Origin: Flavobacterium lipolyticum
GTDB lineage: Bacteria; Bacteroidota; Bacteroidia; Flavobacteriales; Flavobacteriaceae
Direction of reading: 5' to 3'
DNA: 64,000 nucleotides
Assembly (NCBI RefSeq): GCF_020905335.1
Contig: NZ_JAJJMN010000001.1
Location: forward strand, 3,100,001 to 3,164,000
A program made the position numbers and the translations under genes. Each line of letters begins with the position of its first letter. Positions within the stretch are counted from its first letter, which is position 1. Shown piece by piece: positions 35,286 through 47,048 of this stretch. Below the pieces are notes generated by a model. The model was not told the DNA's origin. It saw nothing but the letters and a program-made list of their open reading frames with translations, and searched no databases.

Positions 35286-35484
35286 CGTATAATAAAATAC
35301 ATTAAATTTTATTATCAAATAGTTTAAAATACGGAAGAGTTTTTGATCAATACGAAGAAAAAAAATGGAACTTGGTTTATCCGGTTTATTTTTAAAGATG
35401 TGTTGATTCTAAAAAGAAAGTATAAACTAAACAATGTGTTTTACACAAAAAACTACTTTTTTTTAATCAAAATTTTGTTCATTG

Positions 35485-38400
35485 ATGATAACAAATCAGA
35501 CTGAAAGATTGAATTTTGCCTCTACAAAAAATATTCCTGACTATCCGGATTTTCTAGATGTTCAGGTTAAATCTTTTAAAGATTTTTTTCAATTAGAAAC
35601 TAAATCTGACGAAAGAGGCAACGAAGGTCTATACAACACCTTCATGGAAAACTTTCCAATTACAGATACAAGAAACAACTTTGTATTGGAGTTCCTGGAT
35701 TATTTTGTAGACCCACCACGTTATACAATTCAAGAATGTATAGAGAGAGGACTTACCTATAGTGTGCCTTTAAAAGCCAGGTTAAAACTATACTGTACAG
35801 ACCCAGAACACGAAGATTTTGAAACTATTGTACAAGATGTTTATCTTGGAACAATTCCTTACATGACACCAAGTGGTACCTTTGTAATTAATGGTGCCGA
35901 GCGTGTAGTAGTATCTCAGCTACACCGTTCTCCTGGGGTTTTCTTTGGACAATCATTCCACGCAAATGGAACAAAATTATATTCTGCCAGAGTAATTCCT
36001 TTTAAAGGATCCTGGATAGAATTTTCTACAGATATTAACAGCGTTATGTACGCGTATATCGATAGAAAGAAAAAATTACCGGTAACAACTTTGTTCCGTG
36101 CTATTGGTTTCGAAAGAGATAAGGATATCCTTGAAATTTTCGACTTAGCTGAAGAAATTAAAGTTTCTAAAACAGGTATCAAAAAGTATATTGGAAGAAG
36201 ACTTGCTGCGCGTGTATTGAACACTTGGCACGAGGATTTCGTTGATGAAGATACCGGAGAGGTAGTTTCTATCGAACGTAACGAAATCATCCTTGATCGT
36301 GATACTATTATCGACAAAGATAATGTGGAAGAGATCATCGATTCTAACGTTAAATCTATTTTGTTACACAAAGAGGATAATAACCAAGCTGATTATGCTA
36401 TTATCCACAACACGTTACAAAAAGATCCAACAAACTCTGAAAAAGAAGCTGTTGAGCATATCTACAGACAATTGCGTAATGCAGAACCGCCTGATGAAGA
36501 AACTGCTCGTGGTATTATTGATAAATTGTTCTTCTCTGATCAACGTTATAACTTAGGTGAAGTTGGTCGTTACAGAATGAACAAAAAGTTAGATTTAGAT
36601 ATCCCTATGGACAAGCAAGTGCTTACCAAAGAAGATATCATTACAATCGTGAAATATTTGATCGAATTGATCAACTCAAAAGCTGAGATTGATGATATTG
36701 ATCACTTATCAAACCGTCGTGTTAGAACAGTTGGAGAACAATTGTCTCAGCAATTCGGTGTTGGTTTAGCACGTATGGCGAGAACTATTCGTGAGAGAAT
36801 GAACGTTAGAGATAACGAGGTGTTTACACCAATTGATTTGATCAATGCTAAAACATTATCATCAGTTATCAACTCTTTCTTTGGTACAAACCAGTTGTCT
36901 CAATTTATGGACCAAACGAATCCATTAGCTGAGATTACACACAAGAGAAGACTTTCTGCACTTGGACCAGGTGGACTTTCGAGAGAAAGAGCTGGTTTCG
37001 AGGTTCGTGACGTTCACTATACACACTATGGTCGTTTATGTCCGATTGAAACTCCTGAGGGACCAAACATTGGTTTGATTTCATCTCTTGGTGTTTATGC
37101 AAAAGTAAACGGAATGGGATTCATCGAAACTCCATACCGTAAAGTAACTAATGGTGTAGTTGATTTAGAAAGTACTCCAATTTACTTAAGCGCTGAAGAA
37201 GAAGAAGGAAAAATGATTGCTCAGGCAAACATTGAAATGGATGAGACTGGTAAAATTACGGCAACTAATGTTATTGCTCGTGAGGAAGGTGACTTCCCGG
37301 TTGTTGAACCTTCAGTGGTACATTATACAGACGTTGCACCTAACCAGATTGCTTCGATTTCGGCTTCGTTAATTCCTTTCTTGGAACATGATGATGCGAA
37401 CCGTGCGTTGATGGGATCTAACATGATGCGTCAGGCGGTTCCTTTGATCCGCCCGGAAGCACCAATCGTTGGTACAGGTTTAGAGCGTCAGGTAGCTTCA
37501 GATTCTAGAGTATTAATTAATGCTGAAGGAGATGGAACTGTTGAATACGTTGATGCAAATATCATTACTATCAAATACGACCGTACTGAAGATGAAAGAA
37601 TGGTAAGTTTTGATGCTGATGAGAAAACATACAACTTAATTAAATTTAGAAAAACCAATCAGGGAACAAGTATCAACCTGAAACCAATCGTAAGAAAAGG
37701 TGACAGAGTGGTTCTTGGACAAGTATTATCAGAAGGATATGCTACTCAAAATGGGGAATTAGCTTTAGGTAGAAACTTAAAAGTTGCGTTCATGCCATGG
37801 AAAGGGTATAACTTTGAGGATGCGATTGTAATTTCTGAAAAAGTAGTTCGTGATGATATTTTTACTTCTATCCACGTTGATGATTATTCATTAGAGGTTA
37901 GAGATACTAAGTTAGGAAACGAAGAGTTAACAAACGATATTCCTAACGTTTCTGAAGAAGCTACTAAAGATTTAGATGAAAACGGTATGATTAGAATTGG
38001 AGCAGAGGTTAAGCCTGGCGACATTTTGATCGGAAAAATTACACCAAAAGGAGAATCAGATCCTACTCCGGAAGAGAAATTGCTTCGTGCAATCTTCGGG
38101 GATAAAGCAGGTGATGTAAAAGATGCTTCATTGAAAGCTTCTCCATCTTTACATGGTGTAGTTCTTGACAAAAAATTATTTGCAAGAGCCGTTAAGGATA
38201 AACGTAAACGTACTCAGGATAAAGATGCTTTAGGCGCTTTAGAAATGGAATTCGAAACTAAGTTTGTTGAATTAAAAGACAGATTAGTAGAGAAATTATT
38301 CCTGATCGTTAACGGAAAAACATCTCAGGGTGTAATGAACGATTTGGGTGAAGAAGTTTTACCAAAAGGTAAAAAATATACTCAAAAAATGCTTTACGCA

Positions 38401-39297
38401 GTAGAGGATTTTGCTCACTTGAGCAAAGGTCAATGGGTTGCCGATGACGCTACAAATAAAATGGTTAATGATTTAATTCATAACTATAAAATTAAGCTGA
38501 ACGACTTACAAGGATCTTTAAGAAGAGAGAAATTCACTATTACAGTTGGAGATGAATTACCATCTGGAATCTTGAAATTGGCTAAAATCTATATCGCTAA
38601 AAAACGTAAGTTAAAAGTAGGTGATAAAATGGCGGGACGTCACGGTAACAAAGGTATTGTTGCAAGAATCGTTCGTCATGAGGATATGCCATTCTTAGAA
38701 GATGGAACACCGGTAGATATCGTATTGAATCCACTTGGGGTACCTTCTCGTATGAACATTGGTCAGATTTATGAAACTGTTCTTGGATGGGCTGGTATGA
38801 ACTTGGGTAGAAAATTTGCTACTCCAATTTTTGACGGTGCTTCTTTAGACCAAATCAATGCTTTGACTGATGAAGCTGGAGTACCACGTTTCGGACATAC
38901 ACACCTTTATGATGGTGGTACCGGAGAGCGTTTCCATCAAGCTGCAACTGTGGGTGTAATTTACATGCTTAAATTAGGACACATGGTTGATGATAAGATG
39001 CACGCACGTTCTATCGGACCATACTCATTGATTACGCAACAGCCACTTGGAGGTAAAGCTCAATTTGGAGGTCAGCGTTTCGGAGAGATGGAGGTTTGGG
39101 CACTTGAGGCTTATGGAGCTTCTAGTACACTACGTGAAATCTTAACGGTGAAGTCTGATGACGTTATCGGTAGAGCTAAAACTTACGAGGCTATCGTTAA
39201 GGGTGAAACTATGCCAGAACCAGGTTTACCAGAATCATTCAATGTATTAATGCACGAATTGAAAGGTCTAGGTCTAGATCTTCGTTTGGAAGAATAA
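35485..39297 (+). CDS. rpoB: DNA-directed RNA polymerase subunit beta
   Basis: This is the 1270-residue beta subunit. The rifampicin region reads [20 protein letters not shown] then [20 protein letters not shown]. The Asp, His and Ser positions that mutate in resistance keep the sensitive-type residues. The C terminus has the beta-clamp motifs [16 protein letters not shown] and [11 protein letters not shown]. The start ATG 35485 ([11 protein letters not shown]) is preferred over the in-frame TTG three bases earlier. It is separated from rpoC by an unusually long spacer. Confidence 0.99.
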   Translation: MITNQTERLNFASTKNIPDYPDFLDVQVKSFKDFFQLETKSDERGNEGLYNTFMENFPITDTRNNFVLEFLDYFVDPPRYTIQECIERGLTYSVPLKARLKLYCTDPEHEDFETIVQDVYLGTIPYMTPSGTFVINGAERVVVSQLHRSPGVFFGQSFHANGTKLYSARVIPFKGSWIEFSTDINSVMYAYIDRKKKLPVTTLFRAIGFERDKDILEIFDLAEEIKVSKTGIKKYIGRRLAARVLNTWHEDFVDEDTGEVVSIERNEIILDRDTIIDKDNVEEIIDSNVKSILLHKEDNNQADYAIIHNTLQKDPTNSEKEAVEHIYRQLRNAEPPDEETARGIIDKLFFSDQRYNLGEVGRYRMNKKLDLDIPMDKQVLTKEDIITIVKYLIELINSKAEIDDIDHLSNRRVRTVGEQLSQQFGVGLARMARTIRERMNVRDNEVFTPIDLINAKTLSSVINSFFGTNQLSQFMDQTNPLAEITHKRRLSALGPGGLSRERAGFEVRDVHYTHYGRLCPIETPEGPNIGLISSLGVYAKVNGMGFIETPYRKVTNGVVDLESTPIYLSAEEEEGKMIAQANIEMDETGKITATNVIAREEGDFPVVEPSVVHYTDVAPNQIASISASLIPFLEHDDANRALMGSNMMRQAVPLIRPEAPIVGTGLERQVASDSRVLINAEGDGTVEYVDANIITIKYDRTEDERMVSFDADEKTYNLIKFRKTNQGTSINLKPIVRKGDRVVLGQVLSEGYATQNGELALGRNLKVAFMPWKGYNFEDAIVISEKVVRDDIFTSIHVDDYSLEVRDTKLGNEELTNDIPNVSEEATKDLDENGMIRIGAEVKPGDILIGKITPKGESDPTPEEKLLRAIFGDKAGDVKDASLKASPSLHGVVLDKKLFARAVKDKRKRTQDKDALGALEMEFETKFVELKDRLVEKLFLIVNGKTSQGVMNDLGEEVLPKGKKYTQKMLYAVEDFAHLSKGQWVADDATNKMVNDLIHNYKIKLNDLQGSLRREKFTITVGDELPSGILKLAKIYIAKKRKLKVGDKMAGRHGNKGIVARIVRHEDMPFLEDGTPVDIVLNPLGVPSRMNIGQIYETVLGWAGMNLGRKFATPIFDGASLDQINALTDEAGVPRFGHTHLYDGGTGERFHQAATVGVIYMLKLGHMVDDKMHARSIGPYSLITQQPLGGKAQFGGQRFGEMEVWALEAYGASSTLREILTVKSDDVIGRAKTYEAIVKGETMPEPGLPESFNVLMHELKGLGLDLRLEE

Positions 39298-39614
39298 ATA
39301 AAAGTTTTCAGTCGCAGTCTCAGCATTCAGTTACAACTGAAAACTGAGACTGCTAACTGTTACTAATAATGTTAGAAGTTTTTAAAGATTTATACCCGTA
39401 ACCCGTTCCGATTTTTTATAGTAATGCAAGGCATTCTATAACTAGCGCTTCAAATTAAATTTTGAAGTTTTGAGAAGTAACCCGAGGTAGTATTTTGAAT
39501 GCCATAGGCCTTAAGCTATAAGCCGTAAGCACGAGCATAAAGCTTACAGCCTAATGCATATAGCGTCAAAAAAAATCAATTTTTTAATTGCAAAATAAAT
39601 CAATAGTAAAAACT
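39298..39614 (+). other. structured 317-bp rpoB-rpoC spacer
   Basis: No gene is present. Two structured parts are visible. At 39315-39352, CAGTCTCAG pairs with CTGAGACTG, enclosing CAGTT/AACTG. At about 39500-39565 a GCCTTAAGC-TATAAGCCGTAAGC-GCTTACAGCC block contains repeated and inverted AAGC(C/T)-type units. Neither is followed by a T-run, so termination is unlikely. The start of rpoC at the end of this spacer lacks a Shine-Dalgarno sequence. Confidence 0.6.
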
Positions 39615-42600
39615 ATGATGAATAACAGAAACAATAAAGACAAAAATCCAGTAAAAAGATTTAACAAAATTTCTATTGGATTGGCTTCACCAGAATCTAT
39701 CCTGAAAGAATCAAGAGGAGAGGTTTTAAAGCCGGAAACTATTAACTACAGAACTCACAAACCAGAGCGTGACGGACTTTTCTGCGAAAGAATCTTCGGA
39801 CCAGTAAAAGATTTCGAATGTGCTTGTGGTAAGTATAAAAGAATTCGTTACAAAGGTATCATTTGCGACCGTTGTGGTGTTGAAGTTACAGAGAAAAAAG
39901 TACGTCGTGACAGAGTAGGACACATCAATCTTGTTGTGCCTATTGCTCACATCTGGTATTTCCGTTCTCTTCCAAACAAAATTGGTTATATCCTTGGTCT
40001 TCCGTCTAAGAAATTAGATATGATCATTTACTACGAAAGATATGTAGTAATTCAAGCAGGTATTGCTAAAAATGCAGATGGAGAATCTTTACAAAGATTA
40101 GATTTCTTAACGGAAGAAGAATACTTAAACATTTTAGATACTCTTCCGCAGGAAAACCAATATTTAGATGATTTAGATCCAAATAAATTTGTTGCCAAAA
40201 TGGGAGCAGAGTGTATTATGGATTTATTAGCTCGTATTGACTTAGATGCTTTATCTTATGAATTGAGACACAGCGCTAACAACGAGACTTCTAAACAAAG
40301 AAAAACGGAGGCTTTAAAAAGATTACAAGTTGTGGAATCTTTCCGTGAGTCTAACTTAAACCGCGAAAATCGTCCGGAATGGATGATTATGAAAGTGGTT
40401 CCAGTTATCCCGCCAGAATTACGTCCGCTTGTACCACTTGATGGAGGTCGTTTTGCAACTTCAGATTTGAACGATTTATATCGTCGTGTAATCATCCGTA
40501 ACAACCGTTTGAAAAGATTAATGGAGATTAAAGCTCCTGAAGTGATCTTGAGAAACGAGAAACGTATGTTACAAGAATCTGTAGATTCATTATTTGATAA
40601 CACTCGTAAAGCTTCTGCTGTTAAAACAGAATCAAACAGACCATTAAAATCATTATCTGACTCTTTAAAAGGTAAACAAGGACGTTTCCGTCAAAACCTT
40701 TTAGGAAAACGTGTGGATTATTCTGCTCGTTCAGTAATCGTCGTTGGTCCTGAGTTAAAATTATACGAATGCGGATTGCCAAAAGATATGGCTTCTGAAT
40801 TATACAAACCTTTCGTTATCCGTAAATTGATTGAAAGAGGTATTGTAAAAACAGTAAAATCTGCTAAGAAAATAATCGATAAAAAAGAGCCGGTAGTTTG
40901 GGATATCCTTGAAAACGTAATTAAAGGACACCCGGTATTACTAAACCGTGCTCCTACTTTGCACAGATTAGGTATCCAGGCATTCCAGCCAAAATTAATT
41001 GAAGGAAAAGCGATTCAGTTACACCCATTAGTATGTACGGCGTTTAACGCGGATTTTGATGGTGACCAGATGGCGGTTCACTTACCATTAGGACCAGAGG
41101 CTATTTTAGAGGCACAATTATTAATGTTGGCTTCTCACAATATCCTTAACCCTGCAAATGGTGCTCCAATTACTGTACCTTCTCAGGATATGGTCTTGGG
41201 TCTATACTATATGACCAAAGAGCGTATTTCTACAGAGGATCACATTATTTTAGGTCAGGATTTGACTTTCTATTCTGCTGAAGAAGTAAACATTGCATTA
41301 AACGAAGGAAGATTAGAATTGAATGCTCGTGTGAAAATTAGAGCGAAAGATTTTAATGAGGCTGGAGAATTAGTGTACCAAATTATTCAAACAACTGCGG
41401 GACGTGTATTATTTAACGAGGTAGTACCTGAAGCAGCCGGATATATCAACGACGTATTGACTAAGAAAAACCTTAGAGATATTATCGGACACATTTTAAG
41501 TGTGACTGATGTACCTACAACGGCAGCTTTCTTGGATAATATGAAAGATATGGGTTATAAATTTGCATTTAGAGGAGGTTTATCATTCTCTTTAGGTGAT
41601 ATTAGAATCCCGGAACAAAAAACGAAGTTAATTGCAGATGCCAGAGAGCAAGTTGAAGGTATCTCAACGAACTATAACATGGGTCTTATTACCAATAACG
41701 AGCGTTACAACCAGGTTATTGACGTATGGACTTCTGCGAATGCTCAGTTAACAGAGTTAGCAATGAAAAATATTAGAGAAGACCAACAAGGTTTCAACTC
41801 TGTATATATGATGCTTGACTCTGGGGCGAGGGGTTCTAAGGAGCAGATTCGTCAGTTAACAGGTATGCGTGGTTTGATGGCTAAGCCTAAAAAATCTACT
41901 GCCGGTGGTGGTGAGATTATTGAAAACCCGATTCTTTCTAACTTTAAGGAAGGTCTTTCGATTCTTGAGTACTTCATTTCTACTCACGGTGCTCGTAAAG
42001 GTCTTGCGGATACCGCTCTTAAAACGGCGGATGCTGGTTACTTAACAAGAAGGCTTCATGACGTTTCTCAGGATGTTATTGTTAACATCGAGGATTGTGG
42101 AACTTTAAGAGGTGTTGAAGTTTCTGCATTGAAGAAAAATGAGGAAATCGTTGAATCATTAGGAGAAAGAATTTTAGGACGTGTTGCATTGCAAGATGTT
42201 ATTAATCCTTTAACTAATGAAGTATTAGTTCAATCAGGTCACCAAATTACGGAGGCTATTATGAAGACTATCGAAGCTTCTCCTATTGAAAGAGTAGAAG
42301 TTAGATCTCCATTAACTTGTGAGGCTTTAAAAGGTATTTGTGCTAAATGTTACGGTAGAAACTTAGCTACCGGTAAGATGACACAAAGAGGTGAAGCTGT
42401 CGGAGTTATTGCAGCTCAGTCTATTGGAGAGCCTGGTACACAGTTAACACTTCGTACGTTCCACGTTGGAGGGGTTGCAGGAGGTATCTCTGAAGAGTCT
42501 AGTATTGTTACAAGATTCGCAGGTAGACTTGAGATTGAAGATTTAAAAACGGTTAAAGGTGAGGACAGCGAAGGTAATGCGGTAGATATCGTAGTATCAC

Positions 42601-43922
42601 GTTCAACGGAGTTAAAATTAGTTGATGAGAAAACTGGAATCGTTTTAAATACACATAATATTCCTTACGGTTCTAGTATCTTTGTTAAAGATGGTGAAGC
42701 TGTAGCTAAAGGAACTGTAATTTGTAAGTGGGATCCATATAACGGTGTAATTGTTTCTGAATTTACGGGTAAAATTGCTTACGAAGATTTAGAGCAAGGA
42801 CAATCGTACATGGTTGAAATTGATGAGCAAACCGGATTCCAGGAGAAAGTAATTTCTGAGGCGAGAAACAAAAAATTAATCCCAACTTTATTGGTTTACG
42901 GTAAAGAAGGTGAATTGATTCGTTCGTACAACTTACCAGTAGGGGCACACTTAATGGTTGAGAATGGTGAGAAAATTAAAGCAGGTAAAGTATTAGTGAA
43001 AATCCCTCGTCGTTCTTCTAAAGCAGGCGATATTACAGGAGGTCTTCCAAGAATTACCGAGTTGCTTGAGGCTCGTAACCCTTCAAACCCGGCAGTTGTT
43101 TCTGAGATCGACGGTGTTGTTTCTTTCGGTAAAATCAAAAGAGGTAACCGTGAGATCGTTATCGAATCTAAATTTGGTGAGATTAAAAAGTATTTAGTTA
43201 AACTTTCAAGCCAGATCTTAGTTCAGGAAAATGACTTCGTAAGAGCAGGAGTACCATTGTCTGACGGTGCAATTACACCAGATGACATCTTAAGAATTCA
43301 AGGACCGGCTGCTGTTCAACAGTACTTGGTAAATGAAATTCAAGAGGTATACCGTCTTCAAGGGGTAAAAATTAATGACAAGCACTTTGAGGTAGTAATT
43401 CGTCAAATGATGCGTAAAGTAAGAGTTCAGGATCCGGGTGATACTTTATTCTTAGAGGATCAATTAATTCACACTAAAGATTTCATCGTTCAAAACGATA
43501 AATTATACGGTATGAAAGTAGTTGAAGATGCTGGTGATTCTGCGGTATTAAAACCAGGTCAGATCATTACTCCTCGTGAATTACGTGATGAAAACTCATT
43601 GTTGAAACGAAATGATAAAAATCTGGTTGTAGCCAGAGATGTAATTACTGCAACTGCAACGCCAGTTTTACAAGGTATTACAAGAGCTTCGCTACAAACT
43701 AAATCATTCATTTCTGCGGCTTCATTCCAGGAGACAACGAAAGTACTTAACGAAGCTGCTGTAGCTGGTAAAGTAGATGATTTAGAAGGATTGAAAGAAA
43801 ATGTAATTGTTGGACACAGAATTCCTGCGGGAACTGGTATGAGAGAATACGATAACACTATCGTAGGATCTAAAGACGATTACAATGAAATGATGGCTAA
43901 TAAAGAAGAATATATTTATTAA
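39615..43922 (+). CDS. rpoC: DNA-directed RNA polymerase subunit beta'
   Basis: This is the 1435-residue beta' subunit. It has the N-terminal zinc site [20 protein letters not shown], the catalytic [12 protein letters not shown] motif that binds the two active-site Mg ions, the bridge-helix region with [17 protein letters not shown], and a second cysteine cluster [15 protein letters not shown]. Start [16 protein letters not shown] at 39615 is used; the open frame upstream to a TTG at 39588 is not needed. It is followed after 12 bp by the DUF3467 gene. Confidence 0.99.
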   Translation: MMNNRNNKDKNPVKRFNKISIGLASPESILKESRGEVLKPETINYRTHKPERDGLFCERIFGPVKDFECACGKYKRIRYKGIICDRCGVEVTEKKVRRDRVGHINLVVPIAHIWYFRSLPNKIGYILGLPSKKLDMIIYYERYVVIQAGIAKNADGESLQRLDFLTEEEYLNILDTLPQENQYLDDLDPNKFVAKMGAECIMDLLARIDLDALSYELRHSANNETSKQRKTEALKRLQVVESFRESNLNRENRPEWMIMKVVPVIPPELRPLVPLDGGRFATSDLNDLYRRVIIRNNRLKRLMEIKAPEVILRNEKRMLQESVDSLFDNTRKASAVKTESNRPLKSLSDSLKGKQGRFRQNLLGKRVDYSARSVIVVGPELKLYECGLPKDMASELYKPFVIRKLIERGIVKTVKSAKKIIDKKEPVVWDILENVIKGHPVLLNRAPTLHRLGIQAFQPKLIEGKAIQLHPLVCTAFNADFDGDQMAVHLPLGPEAILEAQLLMLASHNILNPANGAPITVPSQDMVLGLYYMTKERISTEDHIILGQDLTFYSAEEVNIALNEGRLELNARVKIRAKDFNEAGELVYQIIQTTAGRVLFNEVVPEAAGYINDVLTKKNLRDIIGHILSVTDVPTTAAFLDNMKDMGYKFAFRGGLSFSLGDIRIPEQKTKLIADAREQVEGISTNYNMGLITNNERYNQVIDVWTSANAQLTELAMKNIREDQQGFNSVYMMLDSGARGSKEQIRQLTGMRGLMAKPKKSTAGGGEIIENPILSNFKEGLSILEYFISTHGARKGLADTALKTADAGYLTRRLHDVSQDVIVNIEDCGTLRGVEVSALKKNEEIVESLGERILGRVALQDVINPLTNEVLVQSGHQITEAIMKTIEASPIERVEVRSPLTCEALKGICAKCYGRNLATGKMTQRGEAVGVIAAQSIGEPGTQLTLRTFHVGGVAGGISEESSIVTRFAGRLEIEDLKTVKGEDSEGNAVDIVVSRSTELKLVDEKTGIVLNTHNIPYGSSIFVKDGEAVAKGTVICKWDPYNGVIVSEFTGKIAYEDLEQGQSYMVEIDEQTGFQEKVISEARNKKLIPTLLVYGKEGELIRSYNLPVGAHLMVENGEKIKAGKVLVKIPRRSSKAGDITGGLPRITELLEARNPSNPAVVSEIDGVVSFGKIKRGNREIVIESKFGEIKKYLVKLSSQILVQENDFVRAGVPLSDGAITPDDILRIQGPAAVQQYLVNEIQEVYRLQGVKINDKHFEVVIRQMMRKVRVQDPGDTLFLEDQLIHTKDFIVQNDKLYGMKVVEDAGDSAVLKPGQIITPRELRDENSLLKRNDKNLVVARDVITATATPVLQGITRASLQTKSFISAASFQETTKVLNEAAVAGKVDDLEGLKENVIVGHRIPAGTGMREYDNTIVGSKDDYNEMMANKEEYIY

Positions 43923-43934
43923 TATTAGGAACCT

Positions 43935-44246
43935 ATGAGTAATCCGAACCAACAACAAGAACAGATTAATATCGAGTTAGATGAAACTATTGCAGAAGGA
44001 ATTTATTCTAATCTGGCGATTATCAATCACTCATCATCAGAATTTGTTTTAGATTTTGTGAGTATTATGCCTGGTATTCCTAAAGCCAAAGTAAAGTCAA
44101 GAATTGTCTTGACACCACAACATGCTAAAAGATTATTAAAAGCAATTGGTGAAAATATTCATCGTTTTGAAGTCGCTCATGGCGAAATCAAAGAGACAGA
44201 ACAAGCTCCAATACCGCTTAATTTTGGTCCTGCGGGACAAGCATAA
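43935..44246 (+). CDS. DUF3467 domain protein
   Basis: This 103-residue protein has the DUF3467 pattern: INIELDETIAEGIYSNLAII, then EFVLDFVSIMPGIPKAKVKS and ILTPQHAKRLLKAIGENI. Function is unknown. Its place as the last gene of the rpoBC operon, 12 bp after rpoC and closed by a terminator, is a frequent arrangement in Bacteroidota and suggests a role linked to transcription or gene expression, but there is no direct evidence. Confidence 0.9.
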   Translation: MSNPNQQQEQINIELDETIAEGIYSNLAIINHSSSEFVLDFVSIMPGIPKAKVKSRIVLTPQHAKRLLKAIGENIHRFEVAHGEIKETEQAPIPLNFGPAGQA

Positions 44247-44250
44247 ACTT

Positions 44251-44277
44251 AAAAGCCCCAGTAATGGGGCTTTTTTT
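44251..44277 (+). terminator. terminator of the rpo operon
   Basis: AAAAGCCCCA (44251-44260) and TGGGGCTTTT pair over 10 bp around GTAA, followed by TTT. It closes the rplK-to-DUF3467 operon. Confidence 0.92.
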
Positions 44278-44797
44278 ATGGAAAAAACTAAATTTCTAAG
44301 GTAAATTTTGGTTCAGTACAAAATGTTAGGAGTGGATAGAAGTTATTCCTTTATTAACGATTTCAGCTCTTCATTTAAGAGAGCATTTTGTTACGGCTGA
44401 TTTTATAATTAGTGTTCTCTACCGGTATAACTATTTGAAATATTTAAAAATAGGCCGAAAACCCAAAAGCATGAAAATAGTGTAACACACTATAAATTAA
44501 GATAATGAATCATATTGCCCTGAAAGGGTATAAGCAATTACAGGAAAGTCAGGTAAAGAAAGTTTTGATGACTTTTACCACTGTGATAAAACGGATGTGT
44601 GAATTTTGTCAATCGCTACAAATCCTGGTGCATTTGCGAGTAAAGCAATCAAGAAATGCTGTTCAACGGATATATTTTTACTTTCGTCGACAAAATTTCT
44701 TGTTGTAAATGAATTGTACTAGCTTGCGATCGCTTATATAAAAAGATAATATTTTTTGGAGTATAAAAACTAATTAAGGTTGGATTAATTCAAATTA
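44278..44797. other. gene-poor spacer with a 7-3-7 palindrome
   Basis: About 520 bp have no convincing gene. ATAGTGT (44477-44483) and ACACTAT (44487-44493) form a perfect inverted repeat with AAC between them. An open frame of 67 codons at 44505-44708 has no start signal or recognisable domain, and neighbouring frames read as fragments with stops. The segment may be a decayed gene or a regulatory RNA region. Confidence 0.5.
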
Positions 44798-44835
44798 AAA
44801 AAAAGCGCTAATTGTAAAAAATTAGCGCTTTTTTT
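44798..44835. terminator. terminator of prfC
   Basis: AAAAAAAGCGCTAATT (44798-44813) and AATTAGCGCTTTTTTT (44820-44835) are perfectly complementary over 16 bp with a 6-base loop. It is 23 bp beyond the prfC stop on the minus strand. Confidence 0.93.
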
Positions 44836-44857
44836 ATAGCTGAAATTTTGAAATTTC

Positions 44858-46450
44858 TTAGTCAAATTCCGAAGTAAAGAACAGTTTTACACTTGGGTAT
44901 TTGCTTTGTGTCATTTGTATCGTGAAGTCAGAATCAGCCAGGAATACCAACTGACCATATTTATCATGTGCAAGGAATTTTTGTTTGATACGCTTAAATT
45001 CTTTGAATTCATCATTTTTTGCATCATCAGGTTTTACCCAGCAAGCTTTGTGAACCGGAAAGTTTTCATAAGTACATTTTGCACCATATTCGTGCTCTAA
45101 ACGATACTGAATTACCTCGTATTGAAGCGCTCCAACAGTACCAATTACTTTACGGTTGTTCATTTCTAAGGTAAACAACTGCGCCACACCTTCATCCATT
45201 AACTGGTCCACACCTTTGTCTAATTGCTTAGCCTTCATAGGATCGGCATTGTTAATGTATCGGAAATGTTCAGGAGAGAAACTTGGAATTCCTTTGAAAC
45301 TCATGATTTCGCCTTCGGTTAAGGTATCCCCAATTTTGAAATTTCCGGTATCGTGTAGTCCAACAATATCTCCCGGATAAGAAATGTCTACAATTTCTTT
45401 TTTCTCTGCAAAGAAAGCATTCGGGCTCGAGAATTTTAAATTTTTCTTTTGACGAACGTGGTAATAAGGTTTGTTTCTTTCAAAAGTTCCTGAAACAATT
45501 TTAATAAAAGCCAAACGGTCTCTGTGTTTAGGATCCATATTCGCGTGGATTTTGAAGACAAAACCGGACATTTTTTCTTCTTTCGGGTTCACCAAACGAG
45601 TTTCAGAATCTTTTGGTCTTGGAGACGGAGCAATGGTAACGAAACAATCTAACAATTCACGAACTCCAAAATTGTTCAAAGCTGAACCAAAAAAGACAGG
45701 TTGCAGTTTACCATCTAAATAATCCTGACGATCAAATTTTGGATACACTTCGTCAATTAGTTCTAATTCTTCACGAAGTTTTTCAGCTGCTTTTTGACCT
45801 ACAATTTTATCTAATTCCGGATTGTTCTGAACATCAGAGAAAGCAATTGTCTCTTCGATATTTTTACGACTGTCTCCACTAAAAAGATTGATATTTTCTT
45901 CCCAAAGATTATAAATCCCCTGAAAATCATACCCCATACCAATTGGGAAACTTAAAGGTGTAACCGTAAGTCCAAGCTTTTGTTCTACTTCGTCCATCAA
46001 ATCAAAAGCATCTTTTCCTTCACGGTCTAATTTGTTGATGAAAACAATCATAGGAATGTTACGCATTCTACAAACTGCGACTAACTTCTCTGTTTGTTCT
46101 TCGACCCCTTTAGCAACGTCAATTACAACAATAACACTATCAACAGCGGTTAAAGTTCTAAAAGTATCTTCGGCAAAATCCTTGTGTCCCGGAGTATCAA
46201 GAATGTTGATTTTTTTGTCTTTATAATTAAAAGCAAGTACAGAGGTTGAAACCGAAATACCTCTTTGGCGTTCGATTTCCATGAAATCACTCGTGGCTCC
46301 TTTTTTAATTTTATTGTTTTTTACAGCTCCCGCTTCCTGAATAGCACCTCCGAACAACAATAATTTTTCAGTTAAAGTTGTTTTACCGGCATCAGGATGC
46401 GATATAATTCCAAATGTTCTTCTGCGTTGTATTTCTTTTAAAAAGCTCAT
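44858..46450 (-). CDS. prfC: peptide chain release factor 3
   Basis: RF3 is a GTPase that recycles RF1/RF2 from the ribosome after release. The 530-residue protein has G1 GIISHPDAGKTT at 14-25, DTPGHKDF in the G3 position, and G4 NKLDRE. The EF-G-like domains and the RF3 C-terminal domain (RLEHEYGAKCTYENFPVHKA) follow. Length agrees with the family. It has its own -7 box upstream and a strong terminator downstream. Confidence 0.97.
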   Translation of the reverse strand: MSFLKEIQRRRTFGIISHPDAGKTTLTEKLLLFGGAIQEAGAVKNNKIKKGATSDFMEIERQRGISVSTSVLAFNYKDKKINILDTPGHKDFAEDTFRTLTAVDSVIVVIDVAKGVEEQTEKLVAVCRMRNIPMIVFINKLDREGKDAFDLMDEVEQKLGLTVTPLSFPIGMGYDFQGIYNLWEENINLFSGDSRKNIEETIAFSDVQNNPELDKIVGQKAAEKLREELELIDEVYPKFDRQDYLDGKLQPVFFGSALNNFGVRELLDCFVTIAPSPRPKDSETRLVNPKEEKMSGFVFKIHANMDPKHRDRLAFIKIVSGTFERNKPYYHVRQKKNLKFSSPNAFFAEKKEIVDISYPGDIVGLHDTGNFKIGDTLTEGEIMSFKGIPSFSPEHFRYINNADPMKAKQLDKGVDQLMDEGVAQLFTLEMNNRKVIGTVGALQYEVIQYRLEHEYGAKCTYENFPVHKACWVKPDDAKNDEFKEFKRIKQKFLAHDKYGQLVFLADSDFTIQMTQSKYPSVKLFFTSEFD

Positions 46451-46469
46451 ATTTCGTATAAATAGGTTG

Positions 46470-46477
46470 CAAAAGTA
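46470..46477 (-). promoter_or_regulatory. -7 promoter box of prfC
   Basis: The minus strand reads TACTTTTG, an exact TAnnTTTG match, 19 bp before the ATG at 46450. Confidence 0.6.
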
Positions 46478-47048
46478 CTATTAATTACGGCTTAATAAAA
46501 ATATTCACTTCTTAAATTGGGAACCTCATTACAATATTGAGCAAGGATGCTGTAAATTTTACCACCGGTCAGATTTTTTGATACAAGACTTTGTCGTGGG
46601 TGCTCTTCTATTCTCTACTATTACTCTATTTTGCTTTTAGTTCAGGAGGAAATTACATCTATAATGGGATAAGTTAGAAGCTTATACAAACAAAAAAGGA
46701 ATAATTAAGTATTGTACTGGATAAATACATTTGACTTTTCAGTTGTATTGTTATTATTTAAAATTTGATTCAGGCAAGATTCTCAACATATAATACTAGG
46801 AAAATACCAATATGCCTTGATCTAGAGAAAAAGTTGGCTATTTGTAGTTTACCCCCCCCTTATTTCTTTTTAAAACAGCAAACTTGCTACCAGATATTAC
46901 ATTAAACCTGTCGGTTATTTCATACATATATACACATATGCTTCTATTGATAATGGTAGAATTTTATTGTTTGTATTTTCGTGTTAAATAATGTTAAAAT
47001 ACAGAGGTTTAAAACCTCAATTACTCAGTTTTTAAAAAAGAATTATTT
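46478..47048 (+). other. spacer upstream of the giant repeat protein
   Basis: About 570 bp without a gene. It holds a short pyrimidine stretch near 46601-46635 (TCTTCTATTCTCTACTATTA) that resembles the heptamer tracts at 28.5 kb, a C-run at 46852-46860, and TATTTTCG at 46974-46981. The last is one base off a -7 box, 67 bp before the next ATG. The promoter assignment is weak. Confidence 0.4.

Noticed and set aside
35365..35406. Possible leader peptide before rpoB (ATG GAA CTT GGT...)
   Set aside because: Thirteen codons without regulatory codon bias, no start signal, and no downstream alternative hairpins; likely chance.
36900..37000. Rifampicin-resistance substitutions in RpoB
   Set aside because: The Asp, His and Ser positions of the resistance cluster have the usual sensitive-type residues.
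44505..44708. 67-codon open frame as a gene
   Set aside because: No domain, no start context and no homologue that I recognise; composition is not clearly coding, and another frame in the same place reads equally well.
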